NCBI GenBank assembly: GCA_021397845.1
Contig: CM038047.1
Coordinates: forward strand, 40,403,210 to 40,467,209
Length of the DNA stretch: 64,000 nt
Source: Areca catechu
Taxonomy: Eukaryota > Streptophyta > Magnoliopsida > Arecales > Arecaceae
Direction of reading: 5' to 3'
Part shown: positions 23,206 through 34,245 of the stretch, in pieces
Position numbering within the stretch: the first letter of the stretch is position 1
How the letters are laid out: every line of letters begins with the position of its first letter
Made by a program: the position numbers and the translations under genes
Notes under the pieces: model-generated
Seen by the model: only the letters and a program-made list of their open reading frames with translations
The model's database searches: none
What the model was told of the DNA's origin: nothing

Positions 23206-23439
23206 TCGTTTGTAAAGGTCTAACCTTCAATTTTGTAAAGAAATCTTTTTGGAACTAATGAAGAACCTTTTTCATAATGTCTTATTTTCATGTCTCTGTT
23301 GCCGACGGACTAGAGCGACCGGACTCACCTTCCTCTGAAATTTCACTAAGTGTGCACTAGTCGGCTAATCTGAGCGCACAGTTGGACCTTCAGGGTAAGC
23401 GTCGAATAGTGGCTTAGGCCGAACCAGATTCCTTTAGGA

Positions 23440-23962
23440 TTTCCGCTCTAGGTGTAGGTTCGTCAGCTAGTCCAAACCCAGAAGCAGTCGAAGTAGCGGT
23501 CGGACTGTAGCTCAGGCCGGAGCAACAAGCTTAGGAATTTTAACCTAAGTGTTGGTCCATCGGCTTGTCCGGACCTGGAAGTAGTTGAGGCAGCGGTCGG
23601 ACTGTAGTTAGGCTGGAGCAACGAGCTTAGGAATTTCAACCTAAGTGTTGGTCCGTTGGCTTGTCCGGACCTGGAAGCAGTTGAGGCAGCGGTCGGACTG
23701 TAGCTTAGGCCAGAGCAACGAGCTTAGAAATTTTAACCTAAGTGTTTGTCCGTCTGCTTGTCCGGACCTGGAAGCAGTTAAGGTAGCGGTCGGACTGTAG
23801 CTCAGGCCAGAGCAACGAACCTAGAAATTTCAATCTAAGTGTTGGTCCATCGGCTTGTCCGGTCCTGGAAGCAGTTGAGGCAGCGGTCGGACTGTAGCTC
23901 AGGCCAGAGCAACGAACTTAGAAATTTCAACCTAAGTGTTGGTCCGTCAGCTTTCCGGACTG
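23440..23962. repeat. 97-bp minisatellite in Gypsy-1
   Basis: About five units; GGTCGGACTG recurs at 23499, 23595, 23691, 23788 and 23885. Lies between the 3' ends of the antisense ORF and pol. Confidence 0.93.
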
Positions 23963-23964
23963 AG

Positions 23965-24286
23965 CTGCCCTAGAGCCTTTGCCGACCGGAGTCGGACTTT
24001 TGGAAGTAGGCTGCCCTAGAGCCTCTGCCGACCGGAGTCGGACTTTCGAAAGTGGGCTGCCCTAGAGCCTTTGCCGACCGGAGTCGGACTTTCGAAAGTG
24101 GGCTGCCCTAGAGCCTCTGCCGACCGAAGTCTGACTTTCGGAAGTGGGCTGCCCTAGAGCCTCTATCGACCGGAGTCTGACTTTTGGAAGTGGGCTACCC
24201 TAGAGCCTCTACCGATCGGAGTCGGACTTTCGGAAGTGGGCTGCCCTAGAGCCTCTGCCGACTGGGGTCGGACTTTCGGAAGTGCT
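23965..24286. repeat. 46-bp minisatellite in Gypsy-1
   Basis: Seven units; CTGCCCTAGAGCC or a near copy starts at 23965, 24011, 24057, 24103, 24149, 24195 and 24241. It directly follows the 97-bp array and ends 20 bases before the pol stop. Confidence 0.94.
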
Positions 24287-24306
24287 TCGTAGAAGAATTG
24301 TGGACT

Positions 24307-25400
24307 TCATTGATAATACTTAAGGAGGTTGTCTACATTCCACGGACGAGCCATCCGTCGTCCATCCAAATATTCAAGTCGGTAGGTGCCGGCTCGAACC
24401 ACTTCAACGACTCGGTAAGGTCCTTCCCAATTTGGGGAAATCTTGCCTTGCTCGGTCGGCCTCGAAATTTCCATCGTCCGTAGGACCAGGTCTCTGACTC
24501 AGAAAGCTCGCGCCTTGACACACGAGTTGTAATATTTAGCCATCTTCTGGCGATAGACCGCCATCTTCATGCTTGTCCGAAGTCTAGTTTCTTCGAGCAA
24601 GTCCAGGTCAGCCCTTCGCTGTTTGGAGTGGCTGATTAGGTGTAGTGGTCGATCCGTAGAGATTGAAGAGAGGTCTCGACAGGGATGACGGCCTCGCTTC
24701 CATAAGTGAGGTTGAATGGGGTTTCACCGGTTGATGTTCTAGCGGTCGTCCGATATGCCCATAATACTGAGTGGAGTTCCTCCGTCCAAAGCCCTTTAGC
24801 CTCATTCAGTCGGGTTTTCAGCCCGTGCAAGATTGTCCGATTGGTGACTTCAGCCTCTCCATTGCACTGAGGGTGGCCGACCGACGTGAGTCGGTGAGAG
24901 ATATGATATTGCTGACAAAAATCTTGAAACTTAGAGTTGTCAAACTGTCTTCCATTGTCAGTAATAATCGTCCGGGAAATGTCGAACCGAAAGATGATAT
25001 TATTCCGGACGAAATTCTCCACCTTGACCTCTGTTATCTGTGCTAGAGGTTCGGCCTCCACCTACTTGGTGAAGTAGTCGATGGCCACAAGCAAAAATTT
25101 TCATTGCCCGGACGCCGGGGGAAAGGGTCCCAAGATATCCATCCCCCACTGTGCGAACGGCCATGGGACAGTGATCGGAGTCAGCTCATTGGCAGGCCTC
25201 CTTTGAATAATGGAGTACCTTTGACACGCATCGCACCTTCGGACAAAGTCCGACGCGTTCTTTTGAATGGTAGGCCAGTAGTACTCCTGTCGGATGATCT
25301 TGTAAGCTAAGGATCTTCCTCCGAGGTGGTCACCACAGATGCCTTCATGGACTTCTTTGAGTGTATAGTCGGTGTCTGTCGGCCCCAAGCATTTCAGTAG
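24307..25400 (-). pseudogene. Gypsy-1 integrase
   Basis: The zinc-binding domain is at 25101-25388 (HEGICGDH, then CDACQRY). The catalytic core is at 24636-25061 with ITDNGRQF and NGEAEVTNRT, giving the D-x35-E pair. The C-terminal part continues in another frame with SPNWEGPYRV and ends KYYQ-stop at 24307-24309. There is no chromodomain. A stop follows PPASGQ near 25098 and another replaces a Trp codon in the YFTKWVEAE-type segment, so it is inactive. Confidence 0.9.
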
Positions 25401-25403
25401 CGG

Positions 25404-26003
25404 CTATGAGAATGATCGCTTATACAGGATGTCGTCAAGGACGACATACTTAGAGGCCGTCGAGCGCACTCGCTTAGCCTCCATCAGATCTTCCGGAAGA
25501 GTTCCCTTAGTCAGGAAAGTAAGGATCGGATCCATCCAAGAAGTTTTTTGTTCTACCTGGTGGACCTTGGTCGGCTCTTCCATAATACTTGGGTGCTGCA
25601 GGTGCTCCACAAAAGTTCGGTCGGAAGTACTGATGGCAGCCGTAGCCAACCTTGACAGAGGGTTCGCTCGAGAGTTCTGCAGACGAGGTATGTGGAGGAT
25701 TTTGAAAAATCCGAGCCGAGAGATAAGGTTTTGTATCTTGTTTAAGTATTTTTCCAGGGTCAGATCCCTCACTTCAAATTTTTCCTTTACTTGATTAACC
25801 ACCAATTGGGAGTCGGAGAAGACTCTGAGTCGGCTGACACCCAGTTCATTGGCGATTTGTAGCCCCGCAAGGAGGGCTTCGTACTCCGCCTGATTGTTTG
25901 ACACCTGAAATAAAAAATGCAATGCATACTCCAGGTTCTCTCCATCTGGGTCGGCCAGGATCAGTCTGGCCCTGCAGCCCGCAAGGTTGGATGCTCTGTC
26001 CAC
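25404..26003 (-). pseudogene. Gypsy-1 additional RNase H (aRNH)
   Basis: 199-codon open frame between RNase H and integrase. It has VSNNQAEYEALLAGL and RVFSDSQLVVNQV, the core of a cellular-type RNase H1 fold, the mark of Tat elements. The first catalytic segment reads VDRASN rather than VDGASN in Gypsy-2, and the last catalytic Asp is Asn (NSRANPLSRL against NARADALSRL). The missing Asp suggests loss of activity, besides the frame breaks on either side. Confidence 0.88.
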
Positions 26004-26647
26004 ATGGAGGGTCTAGGCTGGTTCAGCTTCGTAGATGGCATCGGCTTCAAGTACTTCGGCCATTTGAGGAGGTGTCTCCTGTCTCCATGTACTGCAATGA
26101 AGTCAGCAATTACTTGGGCCTTCAAGGCAGATCGTGGCTGGAAAGAGATGTCAAATTTGCCTAGCTTGACAGCCCACTTGGCGAGTCGACCAAATGTGTC
26201 TGGGCTCCGAAGGATTGCCTTGAGGGGTTGGTCGGTCATCACCATAATCAGATGTGCCTGGAAATACGGTCGGAGCCGCTTGGCAGACGTGACCAAAGAA
26301 TATATCAACTTTTGCATCTTGGGGTACCTTGTTTCGATGTCGTGGAGGACTTTACTGATATAATAGATAGGCTTCTGTTCTCCGTCCTCTCTGACTCACA
26401 CGAGGACGGCACCGATCGCTTCGTCCGACACCGAAAGATAGAGGTACAGAGGTTCCCCGTCCATCGGCTTGGCCAGCAATGGAGGGTTCTTCAAGTACTC
26501 CTTCAGAGCTTCGAAAGCCGACCGACATTCGTCAGTCCAAACAAAACTTTTCGACCGGCGCAGGGTTTTGAAGAATGGCAGAGACTTTTCAGCCGAATGG
26601 GAAATGAAATGGTTGAGAGAGATGATTCGGTCAGTGAGCTCTTGCAC
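25961..26647 (-). pseudogene. Gypsy-1 RNase H (first domain) and RT connection
   Basis: Two open pieces, 26396-26647 (FFKTLRRSKSFVWTDEC, SVSDEAIGAVLV) and 25961-26317 (SAKRLRPYFQAHLIMVMTDQ, GRLAKWAVKL). Together they are the standard gypsy RT thumb/connection plus RNase H, with a stop in between. Order and motifs match 39594-40394 of Gypsy-2. Confidence 0.88.
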
Positions 26648-27645
26648 CTGCTTTTGTTGGTCGGATGTGCCATCTCAGTGACGGCCTTTTCCTTGTCGGG
26701 TTCACTTCGATTCCCCTTTGTATGACCAAAGACCCAAGGAACTTGCCAAAGGTTACCTAAAAGTATACTTCGTGGGGTTCAGCTTCATCCGATGGCGTCT
26801 GAGTGCGTCAAAGGATTCCCGCAAGTCCCTGATGTGGTCGGCCTTATGGAGACTCTTCACTATCATGTCATCCATATAGACCTCCATGTTCCTGCCCAGC
26901 TGACTTTCGAACACTTGGTGATTAGCCTTTGAAAAGTGGCACTGGCGTTCTTCAAGCTGAAGGGCATCATCTGATAGCAGTACAGACCCTTGTCGGTGAT
27001 AAAGGCGGTCTTCTCCTCATCTTTCGAATGCATCTTGATTTGGTTGTAGCCGGAGAAGGCGTCCATGAAGCTGAGAAGCTGGTGGCCGGTCGTGGCATCC
27101 ACCAGCTGATCAATCTTGGGTACTGAAAAGCTGTCCTTCGGACAAGCCTTATTAAGGTCGGTGTAATCTACGCAGATCTTTCATTTCCCATTGGCCTTTT
27201 ATACTATAACAACATTCGCTAGCCACTCAGGGTAGTGCACTTCCCTGATGAAGCCAGCATCACAGAGCTTCTTCACTTCCTCATCGACGGTTTTCTATCT
27301 TTCAGCAGCAAAGCTTCTCTTCTTCTGTCGGACAGGTCGGTAGGTCGAATTCACCTTGAGTTGGTGAGTGATGACCTCCGACTGTATTCCGGGCATGTCC
27401 GACATCGACCAAGCAAAAACATCGGCGTTACTCTTGAGGAAGTCGATCAGTTCTGACTTAATGTCTTCGCTGAGGGAACCTCCGATCTGAAGGACTTTGG
27501 TGGGATCGTCCTCCCGAAGGGGGACAAACAGAATCATTTCTCCTGGCTGACCAAGGCCGTCGGCCTCAGCCCTTGGATCAAGTTGCTCCAGAGTGGGACG
27601 GCCTTCTAATTGTTGGTTCAGAATGGTCAGACACTGCCTGGCCAT
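26648..27645 (-). pseudogene. Gypsy-1 reverse transcriptase
   Basis: 27295-27645 carries the region before RT (CRPVRQKKRSF-like). A TAG near 27294 and a TGA near 27180 follow where Gypsy-2 has sense codons. 26863-27102 has LLSFMDAFSGYNQIKM and YCYQMMPFSLKNASATFQRL. A frameshift then puts the catalytic YMDD (about 26870) in another frame. All palm motifs can be found but in at least three frames. Confidence 0.9.
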
Positions 27646-28160
27646 CTGACGATCCCCCTCATTACTCCGACCCCGCTCCTGGTCAGAAATTTCGTCAACA
27701 AATGATAAGTGGACACAATGGCTCTGAATTTGTTAAGAACCGGTCGGCCCAGGATAGCATTGTAAGGTGAGGTCATCTGAACGACCACAAAGTTGATAGG
27801 GAGAGTTTTCTGGAAAGGCTCCATCTCGATCGTTACAAGGAGAACTATCTCCCCTTCTACTCTGACGGAGTTGCCCTCGAAGCCTGTCAGCGGCGTGGGG
27901 GATTCCTGCAGCATGGACCTGGACAAATTCATTCTCACAAAAGCATCGTACAGCAACACCTCTGTTGAGCTTCCATTATCTATAAGTATTCTCCTTACAT
28001 CGTAGTTGGCAATCACTGCCGATACGACTACAGGGTCATTTTCAAAAACATGAGTCTCCAGAAGATCTTCATCAGAGAAGGTGATCGCATTGGAGCCCCT
28101 GGACCTTTTAGCAATATCGGGCCCATCCTCGTAACTTCCTACGGACAACCGATGCAACAT
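27646..28160 (-). pseudogene. Gypsy-1 protease
   Basis: Open frame 27627-28160. It contains RRILIDNGSSTEVLLYDAF, the aspartic protease site in the DxGSS form common in Tat elements, then MTSPYNAILGRPVLNKF, the flap-to-C-terminal motif. It dimerises to cleave the polyprotein in an active element. The frame overlaps the start of the RT piece by 19 bases. Confidence 0.88.
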
Positions 28161-29668
28161 GCCGACATCCCCGCTGGTCGGCCTCTGATTGGGGAGCTCC
28201 GTCTCCTCCAGAGGATTTCTGGCATTTGATGCTCCGGCCCGATCTCGATAGGGTCGGACGTACTTGCACAGGTACCCCCTCTGGATGAGATCTTCAATGG
28301 CATCTTTTAGCTGCAGGCACTCTTCAGTACTGTGCCCGTAGTCCCTCTGGAACTTACGGAATTTATCTTTGTTTCTTTGGTCAGGGGGCCCCTCATCGGC
28401 CGAGGCCTTTGTAGAAAGGTCTCGTTCTCGATCTCCATAAGGATCTTCTCTCTTGGCAGGGATATAAGCGCATAAGTCTCGAACCTCCGGGGGAAATCCC
28501 TTGGCTTCGGACTTCGGCGTTGGGCCGACCGCCGGCTATCACTCGGAGGTCGGACTTCAAGAGCCTTATCGCTCTACTTCTTAGGGGTGGGCCTTCCCTC
28601 TGCTTGACGTCGGCCGGTCGCTTGCTCTTCTGCCAAGGCATACTTCTACGCTCTGGTCAGGAGTTCGCTATAGCTTGTCGGAAGTTTCTTGTCCAGGGAG
28701 AAGGTCAGCCTAGACGAGTGGAGCCCTCGCTTGAAGGCTGACATGGCCACAGCCTCATTCAAGTCCGGGACTTCCATGGCCGCTGAGTTGAAACGGGCCA
28801 TGAAATCCCGAAGACTCTCTCCCTCCTTTTGTAGCATGAGAAAGAGGCAATCAGTATTCCTCGGGGTCCGACTACAGGTCATGAAATGGAAAAGAAAAAG
28901 TGATTCGAGTTAAGGAAAGGAATGGATCGTACCAGGCCGGATAGTAGAGAACCACATCCGGGCGGTCTTCTTAAGGGTTGTAGGGAAGGCAATGCAGTGG
29001 AGGGCATCGAAGGTACCTTGTACCATCATATGGGCTTTGTATGTGCCTAGATGGTCCATCGGGTCGGGGGTACCATTGTAGGGGTCCACTTGCAGAATCT
29101 TGAAGTGGCGAGGAATCATCTCCGCCAGAATCTTGTCAGAGAATGGGGGACGGGAGTCGTATACCTGTCCCCCTTCGGCCTTCTGCCAGAGGGCAATTTC
29201 GGTAAGGCGCTCCTCCATGCGCATGATCTTGCTGGCATAGTCCCTTGGGGGTTCGGCAGCAGGCCGACCGCCAATCGAGACGAATTCGGCATAGGAAGGC
29301 GAAGTATACCTTGCCCTTTTGCCATCGGCGTGATCGCCCAATGACCTCCGGGGATCCGCGATGATGCGAGAACAATGTTGAGGGACCTCCGGTCGTCGTC
29401 TTCCCTCAGCAACAGTTGGAGGATTGGTGCAGGAAATAGCTGGTAGCTGCTGCCGGTTGTCGGCTGCTTCCTGGAAACGCTGAACTGCAGCAGTAAGCAT
29501 TTTGATGCGATTCACCAAAGTCTGGAACTGCTGCAACCCCGGTGTGATGGTAGGTTCGGTGGTAGCAGCGGTGGTGGTGGCGATATCATTCTCCCTAGGA
29601 AGTTCCTCAGACCTGGAAGGGGAGATACCTCTTCTGGCAGTGGTGTTTGGAGCTCTTTCCTTAGCCAT
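28161..29668 (-). pseudogene. Gypsy-1 gag
   Basis: ATG at 29668 (MAKERAPNTT). The conserved capsid-type segment reads GTFDALHCIAFPTTLKKTAR, interrupted near 28910, and continues at 28646-28882 with SLRDFMARFNSAAMEV and FKRGL. The C-terminal knuckle region near 28300-28370 reads FRKFQRDYGHSTEEC; Gypsy-2 has YCQFHREHGHDTEKC, so the first Cys and the first His of the zinc motif are lost here. It is in pieces over several frames. Confidence 0.88.
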
Positions 29669-29720
29669 TTTGTAGCAGGGGCGATGGATTCCTCCTTTTA
29701 GAGAAGGGAACATGCCCCTT

Positions 29721-29735
29721 CCTCTAGCGTCAATC
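29721..29735 (-). other. Gypsy-1 primer-binding region
   Basis: Minus strand reads GATTGACGCTAGAGG just inside the 5' LTR; the Gypsy-2 counterpart is GATTGGCGCACCAGG. The TGGCGC-like start suggests a tRNA primer other than iMet; I cannot name it with confidence. Confidence 0.5.
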
Positions 29736-30734
29736 TATTACGGTGTCAACTCCTAGACCGGAGTCGGCTGGATGTGCTGGAGCGCTCCTCTCCCGGGTGA
29801 AACTGCAACAAAGTCCCCAAGGGCGCCGGTGGTGTTCCGACGGGGGACCCTCCGATGTCTAAGTTAGCAGGAGGTTGAAGGCAATAGAATGGAGGAATCA
29901 ACGAAAAGAACAGCGCATGGAGAGGGAAGAGCACTTCTACCTTCAAACGGGATCCCCCGAGTACCTTATATAGGCACGGAACAGTCCAAAATCTGTTAGG
30001 AGAGAGGCTGAGAAAGACCGATCTGCCCCTAGGAGAATCTCGAGAGTGGCCACGTGGCGCGCAGATACAGTGACATCGTGGAAGTAGTGGAGCAGGGCTG
30101 TTGGGATGGCAGGATCCCGCAGTAACGAAAGGTGCTTCTGGAATTCCCTGGATGCTAAGGCATGCTTGTCGGACATCGACCGAGGGAAAGCTGGTTGGCC
30201 AGACTGAAGGCCAAACCTCTGAAGGGTCGTTTGGACCTCAGCTCCGGTGGGTCGGACCTCTGAAGGAGAGTGACGGGTCAGACCCTAGTAGCAGAGGGTC
30301 GTTCGGACCTCTGTTCCGGTGGGTCGGACCTCTGAAGGAGAGCGACGGGCCAGACCCTATCAGGAGAGGGTCGTTCGGGCCTCTGCTTCGATGGGTCGGA
30401 CCTCTGAAGGAGAGCGACGGGCGGACCCTAGCAGGAGAGGGGTCGTTCGGACCTCTGCTCCGGTGGGTCGGACCTTTAAAGGAGAGCGACGGGTCGGACC
30501 CTAGCAGGAGAGGGTTGTTCGGACCTCTGTTCCGGGGGTCGGACCTCTGCTCCGGTGGGTCGGACCTCTGAAGGAGAGCGATGGGTCGGACCCCAGTAGG
30601 AAAGGGTCGTTCGGATCTCTGCTCCGGTGGGTCGGACCTCTGAAGGAATAGCAATCGGAGCCTTGAAGGAGTGGCCTGGTCGGACTGCAAGAATGGACCG
30701 GTTCTGGCCGAGGGTGAGCCGTCAAGGTACAACA
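29736..30734 (-). repeat. Gypsy-1 5' LTR
   Basis: About 999 bases, ending TACAACA at 30734; the inner end near 29736 is inferred from Gypsy-2 because the terminal CA (minus strand) is mutated. Contains the 72-bp tandem repeat at about 30230-30650, with GGGTCGG at 30249, 30321, 30393, 30465, 30557 and 30629; one unit is rearranged near 30536. Confidence 0.9.
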
Positions 30735-31356
30735 GCTCTCAATAACATACAATCGAGGATTCCGTATCTATAGGACTTGTTCTTTTATGTGGGGGCCCTT
30801 GCCTCTAACACCTATCCTAAGAAATCACAGTTTGTGGACCTTTCCCTTAATCATCCTGAGAACATCAAGGACTTATGCTTCTAGTGGCCAATTAAATGAC
30901 AGCCTATATATTATTGTAATCCTTATCCAACCTCATCAAAATCATCGGATTTTCTAATCGATGTCCACCTCATCCCTCTCTAGAAACAACTAATAGCCCC
31001 AATTTTAATAGTAGCTTGTCTCAAGTGCCATTTGAGTCAAGCTGATGAATTGTTGGCAAAAAGAGGTAGGACAGGCAGGGCAAAGAGAAGAAGACAAGCA
31101 TGAATAAATTAATAGAGTTCGAGATAAGAGTTTAGGCCATCTCATTTGTACCTTGTGCAGAGAGAACTGCAATATCAGTGCAAGTAACAAGCCTTGAACA
31201 ATTTAAGAGGGATAATTGGATGGTGATGCCAACTAGGACCGGAAAGAGCCGGAGAAATGGTTAAGTGGAAGCCAAAGCCAATAAATAAAAATTAAATTTT
31301 ATATTATTATTATTATTTTTGAGTCTCATCATAAACTTCAAATTAAAATATAGTTA
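30735..31356. other. Host intergenic DNA, no gene seen
   Basis: AT-rich, single-copy-looking sequence between Gypsy-1 and the SINE. Short ORFs such as 31005-31190 have no recognisable motif. Confidence 0.6.
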
Positions 31357-31822
31357 TTGTACGAGGGTGGTGCAGTTGGTTGTTTCACAACCAACTGACA
31401 GGAATTCGAATTTTGGTTTAAATATATTTTGGCGTGAAAGTTCATAAATAAAATCAAAAATAAAAAAATAATTCAAAAATAAAATAAAAAAATAAAAAAT
31501 TTAATAAATAATCTTGTAGTCCCTGTTGATTGATGATAGTAAAAAAGTTAGGAATATGGCTCCCGTTGATCGATAGTAGTGAAAACGTTAGGAATATATA
31601 TAATAAATCCCGTTCACTCGGCTGACACTAGTGGTAGTCAGGTTGACGTACTGACTTTCGGATGGGGAACGACTGCAGAAAAATTAATATGCGTCATGTA
31701 TCGAACATTTCCTGATTGGGATGGGGGACCGTCTGGGGGTGGCCACGTCCAGGATCTAACTCCTTCTCCTCCTTCTTGATTTTACAAAAAAAAAAAAAAA
31801 AAAAAACAAGTTGTACGAGGGT
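31357..31822 (+). mobile_element. tRNA-derived SINE with target-site duplication
   Basis: Polymerase III A box TGGTGCAGTTGG at 31368-31379 and a B-box-like GAATTCGAATTT at 31402-31413, spaced as in a tRNA gene. The body is about 440 bases with a run of 21 A at 31786-31806. It is flanked by TTGTACGAGGGT at 31357-31368 and 31811-31822, a 12-bp duplication as made by LINE-type target-primed reverse transcription. The body is longer than most plant SINEs, so it may include extra sequence. Confidence 0.8.
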
Positions 31823-32580
31823 TGCAAGGTATAGATCTTAATTAGCCAGGTTTGCCTGGTTGGTATTTAGTTTTGTCATCATAATATTGGTTCCATCTAA
31901 TTGATTCTTATTGTACTTGTTATTTTCTTTTTGTCTTCTTCATTTATTTATTAAAAAATAACATGTTTGTTTCTTGCTCCAAGAACTGCCTAGAGGCTAT
32001 TGGATTGTGCAAGTTACAAGAAGAGATTGTCTAAAAATATATATATATATTATATATATCAGTATTACGAATAAGTTTGTTTTTAGCTAAAAAGTTTTTA
32101 TTCGAATTTGGACCATCCAGTAGACTAATTAAAAGTCTTCGATGAAATAATTATTCATTCGGAAGATAGGCCAGCGGTACTTTGATTAGTGATCTTATTA
32201 GGATGAAATTTAAAAATTTACTCTTTGATTTTTTTCTAAATAATTTTAAGATTTATTTTTTTTTTAAATTTGATTTAATAATCTATAGTTTTTAAATAAT
32301 TTGAAGATTATTCTAGTACTGTTCCTCCTCTCTTCACATTTTTTCATGGTTTAAAAACTTTACCTTACAGTTCCCTCAACTGTACTTACTTTTTTTTTTT
32401 TTATTGCCTTCTCTGTAATTCAAGATCCATCTTAAAAAGATTTTTTTTTTTTTATTGAACGATTTAATTCCTTCACAAATTATAAGATAAATAATATTAA
32501 TTTCAATTATTTGGTAACTTTATTTTATATTTTGATATTTTTTAAATTCTTTTTAGTAAAACTGAATTTATTAAATCATT
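31823..32580. other. Host intergenic DNA, AT-rich, no gene seen
   Basis: Long T runs (32391-32402, 32442-32453) and an AT dinucleotide stretch at about 32037-32060. No ORF of note. Confidence 0.6.
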
Positions 32581-32585
32581 CTGAT
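32581..32585. repeat. Target-site duplication of Gypsy-2, left copy
   Basis: CTGAT before the LTR; the right copy at 45086-45090 is CTAAT, one substitution apart. Confidence 0.8.
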
Positions 32586-34230
32586 TGTTGCCGCTCTCGT
32601 CGCCGCGCCCGTGCCACGGATCAGCCGATCCTTCCTGACCGCCTGGCGAGGGAGCCTCCCTTCCGCGGAGAACCTGCAACAAAGGGGTTAGAAGACCCTG
32701 GCGGGGATCCCGGCGAGGGAGCTCCGACGGTCAAGTCAGTAGACGACGAGAAGGAACAGACTCTCCAGCCGGACCCTCGAAGGGTTCCAGACTTAGAGAG
32801 TTAACTGGTGAAGGAAACGCTCTGGGGACCAGGATCTCGGCTGGGCCTCCTTGCCGAGCTCTCGCCCAGTGTTCCCCTCTCGGGATCTCTGGTTTCTCTC
32901 TCGGAGCAAGGCCTTGTGCCGGTGCTTCCTCCTCGTCCCCAGGCTAATTGGCTTACCTTGTCGTCCCCAGATTCTTCCCTCTTTATCTCCCTCCGTCGTG
33001 CGCTTGTCTTTTTCTTCCTCGGAAACTCCCCTCCCCCGTCCTCTTTCCTTTTCCCTTTTTGGTGTAGGGGGCCAGGCGGCTTTCCGACCTCGTCCGCCGC
33101 ATCCAGCAGGGAAAGGCAAAGACAGAAGAGAAAGAGGGAGAGCGGCGCTGGCAGGGCGGCTGGTCAGGCCTCGGGCTCAGTGAGAGCGCTCTCTTCCCGA
33201 GCGTGGGCGCCATCCGTTTATAGGGCCTGTTCCGTCAGGATCGGGTCTCTCGGCTGCGGGACCTGTCGGGCCGATGCAAGTGACGTTCGCGTGCCGCCGC
33301 CCTCCGTACGGGACGTCGTCTGGGTTCGTACGGCCCGAGGGATGGCCTCGGGGCCCGTCCTCTCCCCGGGGGCCTCTCCGTACAAGCGGTCTGACCTCGG
33401 CTGAGTTGGACCCGTCTCCGGGGGCCAACTGGCGAGGGGCGAGGGATCGGCCGACCTCGGCTTAGGTGGACCCCTCCTGGGTGGACACCATGGCGAGGTG
33501 GCAGGAGGCCGCCTGGCTTCGGCCGAGGTGGGCCCGTCTCCGGGTGCCACCTGGCGAAAGGCGAAGGATCGGCCGACCTCGCCTAGTGGACCCCTCCTGG
33601 TGGACACCTGGCGAGGTGGCAGGAGGTCGCCTGGCTTCGGCCGAGGTGGGCCCGTCTCCGGGTGGCCACCTGGCGAAAGGCGAAGGATCGGCCGACCTCG
33701 CCTAGGTGGACCCCTCCTGGGTGGCACCTGGCGATTGGCAGAGGTCGCCTGGCTTCGGTCGAGGTGGGCCCAGTCTCCGGGTGGCCACCTGGCGAAAGGC
33801 GAAGGATCGGCCGACCTCGCCTTAGGTGGACCCCTCCTGGTGGACACTGGCGAGGTGCAGGATTCGCCTGGCTTCGCCGAGTTGGGCCCGTCTCCGGGTG
33901 GCCACCTTCGAAGGACGATGGATCAGCCGACCTCGGCTCAGGTGCCCCTCCTGGGTGGACACCTGGCGAGGTGGCAGGGGGTCGCCTGACCTCGGCCGAC
34001 CTCACTTGGGCGGACCCCTTCAGGCCCGGGTGCCAACGAGGTGGTAGAGGAACTCCGAGTCGAGCTCGACCTCGGCGAGGGCGGTTTGCCTCAGACAGTC
34101 GTCGGGCGGTGTGGTCTTGCCGATCCTAGCTTTGAGGACGTGGCGCTGACTCCGCCGGGGAAACTTACACGTGGCTTGCTCGCATTCGGCGATACCTGAG
34201 CCTGGCCACGTCACTGTCACGGCTGTAACA
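32586..34230 (-). repeat. Gypsy-2 3' LTR
   Basis: 1645 bases, TGTTGCCGCTCTCG to GGCTGTAACA. The outer parts match 43419-45085 almost base for base, but the tandem-repeat section 33460-34010 is full of small indels not seen in the partner. Confidence 0.95.
33460..34010. repeat. Irregular 122-bp tandem repeat in Gypsy-2 3' LTR
   Basis: Units marked by GGTGG of the GGGTGGACACC phrase at about 33480, 33599, 33720, 33839 and 33954: spacings of 119, 121, 119 and 115 against a uniform 122 in the other LTR. The many short ORFs on both strands here are artefacts of the repeat. Confidence 0.9.
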
Positions 34231-34245
34231 GTTGCCCCCCAGCCC
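34231..34245 (-). other. Gypsy-2 polypurine tract
   Basis: Minus strand reads GGGCTGGGGGGCAAC up to the TGTTACAG start of the 3' LTR. Confidence 0.75.

Larger units (their letters stand above)
19493..30734 (-). mobile_element. Gypsy-1, Tat-type Ty3/gypsy retrotransposon
   Basis: Minus-strand element: 5' LTR about 29736-30734, gag, protease, RT, RNase H, a second RNase H (aRNH), integrase without chromodomain ending at 24307, two minisatellites, a plus-strand antisense ORF (21033-23205), PPT and a 3' LTR whose outer end has been displaced off-window by Copia-B. Gene order PR-RT-RNH-IN defines Ty3/gypsy; aRNH plus antisense ORF is characteristic of the Tat group. Many stops and frameshifts make it non-autonomous. 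The right flank is GCTCT (30735-30739). Confidence 0.93.

Noticed and set aside
30238..30752. Repetitive proteins with DPSLSFRGPTHRSRGPN units
   Set aside because: Artefact of a 72-bp (24-codon) tandem repeat in the Gypsy-1 LTR that stays open in several frames on both strands.
31368..31413. Functional tRNA gene
   Set aside because: A and B boxes are present but the cloverleaf cannot be completed, and the target duplication and A tail show a SINE.
33218..34129. Several 120-210-codon Gly/Pro/Arg-rich ORFs on both strands
   Set aside because: They run through the 122-bp tandem repeat of the Gypsy-2 LTR and recur in the other LTR; no domain, no start context.
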